A DNA stretch of 64,000 bases from Haloarcula halobia (lineage in GTDB: Archaea; Halobacteriota; Halobacteria; Halobacteriales; Haloarculaceae): contig NZ_CP119787.1 of assembly GCF_029338255.1 (NCBI RefSeq), forward strand, positions 558,001 to 622,000. Direction: 5' to 3'. The translations under genes were made by a program, and so were the position numbers. Of this stretch, positions 63,062 to 64,000 are shown piece by piece. Position 1 is the stretch's first letter; each line of letters starts with the position of its first letter. The notes under the pieces are model-generated. The model did no database searches. It saw only the letters and a program-made list of their open reading frames with translations, and was not told the origin of the DNA.

Positions 63062-63805
63062 CTACTCGCTCTGGATGCGCGGGGCGAGCATGTAGGTGAC
63101 CCGGCCCTGCCCCTCGGCGAAGTTGAAGTGCATCTTGACGGGGAACTCCTCGCCCAGCTCCATCTCGACCTCCGCGTCCTTCGGGATGGCCTTGTTCATG
63201 TTCTTGAGGTAGTCCAGCGAGAACAGGGAGTGGGCCTCCCCCGGCGTGAGGTCGATGAGGTCGTCTTCCGTGAGTTCGAGGTGGACGTCGTCGGTGTCGC
63301 CCTCGGCGTCGACGTAGAACAGCTCCTCGACGGTGTCGACGCCCAGCGCGATGTGGTCCGAGACCATGTCGGCGGCCTTCACGGCGCGGTTGATGTCCTT
63401 GCCCTCGATGACGATGTGTGCCGCCAGATCCAGATCCGGCAGGTCCGGCTCCTGGCGGATGGAGTCCGGGTCGATGAGCGCCAGCGTGTACTCCAGGCCG
63501 TCGATGGCGATGTGGAGCTTGCGCGTCTTCTCGTCGAGTTCGAGGTGGATGACCTGTCCGGCGTCGGCCATGCCGGCGATGTCCTCCAGTCGCGAGAGGT
63601 TGACGCCGATGAGGCCGCCGTCGGTCTCGTAGGACTCGAAGGCCGCCGCCTCGAGACGCAGGTCCACCATGCCCACGTTGGCGGGGTCGACCGCCCGAAT
63701 CTCCATCCCGTCTTCTTCCAGGTGGATCTTGCACTCGTCCACCAGCACGCTCACCGAGTCGAGAGCCGCCTGGAGCGTGTCCGCGCTCACGATGGCGTTG
63801 AACAT
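63062..63805 (-). CDS. pcn: DNA polymerase sliding clamp (PCNA)
   Basis: 247 residues. Ring-shaped trimer that tethers polymerase and other enzymes. [16 protein letters not shown] start, [13 protein letters not shown], interdomain loop [18 protein letters not shown], and final [12 protein letters not shown]. Very acidic surface typical of halophiles. ATG 63805 is supported by a TATA-like CTTTTTAACGG about 26-35 bp upstream, a leaderless mRNA. Confidence 0.97.
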   Translation of the reverse strand: MFNAIVSADTLQAALDSVSVLVDECKIHLEEDGMEIRAVDPANVGMVDLRLEAAAFESYETDGGLIGVNLSRLEDIAGMADAGQVIHLELDEKTRKLHIAIDGLEYTLALIDPDSIRQEPDLPDLDLAAHIVIEGKDINRAVKAADMVSDHIALGVDTVEELFYVDAEGDTDDVHLELTEDDLIDLTPGEAHSLFSLDYLKNMNKAIPKDAEVEMELGEEFPVKMHFNFAEGQGRVTYMLAPRIQSE

Positions 63806-63882
63806 CTTGGGCCGGGCTACGCCCCCATCCGTTAAAAAGTCCCTCATTGAAATCGCGCGCACGCGCGGTTCGAGGGAGCAAC

Positions 63883-64000
63883 GCGACCGAGACCCGCGCA
63901 GCGAGCGAGCGGCGAGCGAGGGCACGAGCGAGCCGCGAGCCACGCGTGAACGTACACGGAGATGCGACCGAGACCCGCGCAGCGAGCGAGCGGCGAGCGA
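63883..64000. repeat. Direct repeat of 37 bp upstream of pcn
   Basis: The 37-base stretch 63883-63919 recurs exactly at 63964-64000, 81 bp later, and the second copy is cut by the window edge. Both start GCGACCGAGACC and run into GCGAGCGAGC. The surrounding bases hold no gene. Confidence 0.7.

Overview
This 64-kb window is chromosomal DNA of a halophilic archaeon (class Halobacteria). The GC-rich genes encode strikingly acidic proteins. Archaeal information-processing genes are present (TBP, Rpo7/RpoE', Spt4, aIF2-gamma, PriL, PCNA, Hjc, RNase Z, TrmG10). Secreted proteins carry Tat lipoprotein signals (RR followed by a lipobox). Several families are typical of haloarchaea (DUF5808, DUF5787, amphi-Trp, Bat-type HTH regulators, haloarchaeal transducers), and many genes have TATA-like boxes about 25-30 bp before the ATG, as expected for leaderless mRNAs. 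The genus cannot be fixed from the sequence alone.

Region 1 (1 to about 9,270) is visibly richer in A/T than the rest and is best read as the right end of a genomic island or integrated element that continues off the left edge. It holds a catalytic-domain-only tyrosine recombinase coupled to a small membrane/zinc-ribbon protein, a run of small genes including a GNAT acetyltransferase, a DUF6891-like protein, a membrane-associated GTPase, two multi-span membrane proteins, a Tat lipoprotein with a transglutaminase-like domain, and a full-length tyrosine integrase coupled to a ribbon-helix-helix-type protein. The core chromosome begins at the prepilin peptidase gene pibD (9,379).

Region 2 (9.4-31.7 kb) is ordinary core metabolism and regulation: pibD, an XTP/dITP diphosphatase, an SDR, a chemotaxis transducer, a PIN-domain pair, TrkA, RNase Z, oxidoreductases, an ACT protein, tRNA-Ser(GGA), the ilvA-ridA pair, an RCK potassium channel, citrate synthase, a PhoU/TrkA-C protein, an aspartoacylase-like protein and a thiolase. 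A structured intergenic repeat lies downstream of tRNA-Ser, of citZ and of the thiolase gene; at the last site it is tandemly amplified together with the thiolase gene's own 3' end.

Region 3 (31.8-44.2 kb) holds an AAA ATPase, an MBL-fold hydrolase and a DUF5787 protein. It continues with the translation/transcription operon eif2g - PIN - rpoE1 - spt4 - dephospho-CoA kinase, then trmG10, tbp and two MFS transporters.

Region 4 (44.4-52.1 kb) is sensory. It has a CBS protein and an amphi-Trp protein, then a co-directional block of a 1,320-residue multi-PAS/GAF regulator with a canonical LOV photosensor motif and a Bat-type HTH, a poly-HAMP transducer and CheW. This suggests that light-controlled transcription and taxis are encoded side by side.

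Region 5 (52.3-64 kb) holds hisG, an SAH/MTA-type deaminase and S-adenosylhomocysteinase (methyl-cycle recycling), a secreted acidic protein, primase large subunit, a SWIM-domain protein, Hjc, a DUF4382 lipoprotein, an alpha/beta hydrolase and PCNA, giving a replication/repair flavour to the right end.
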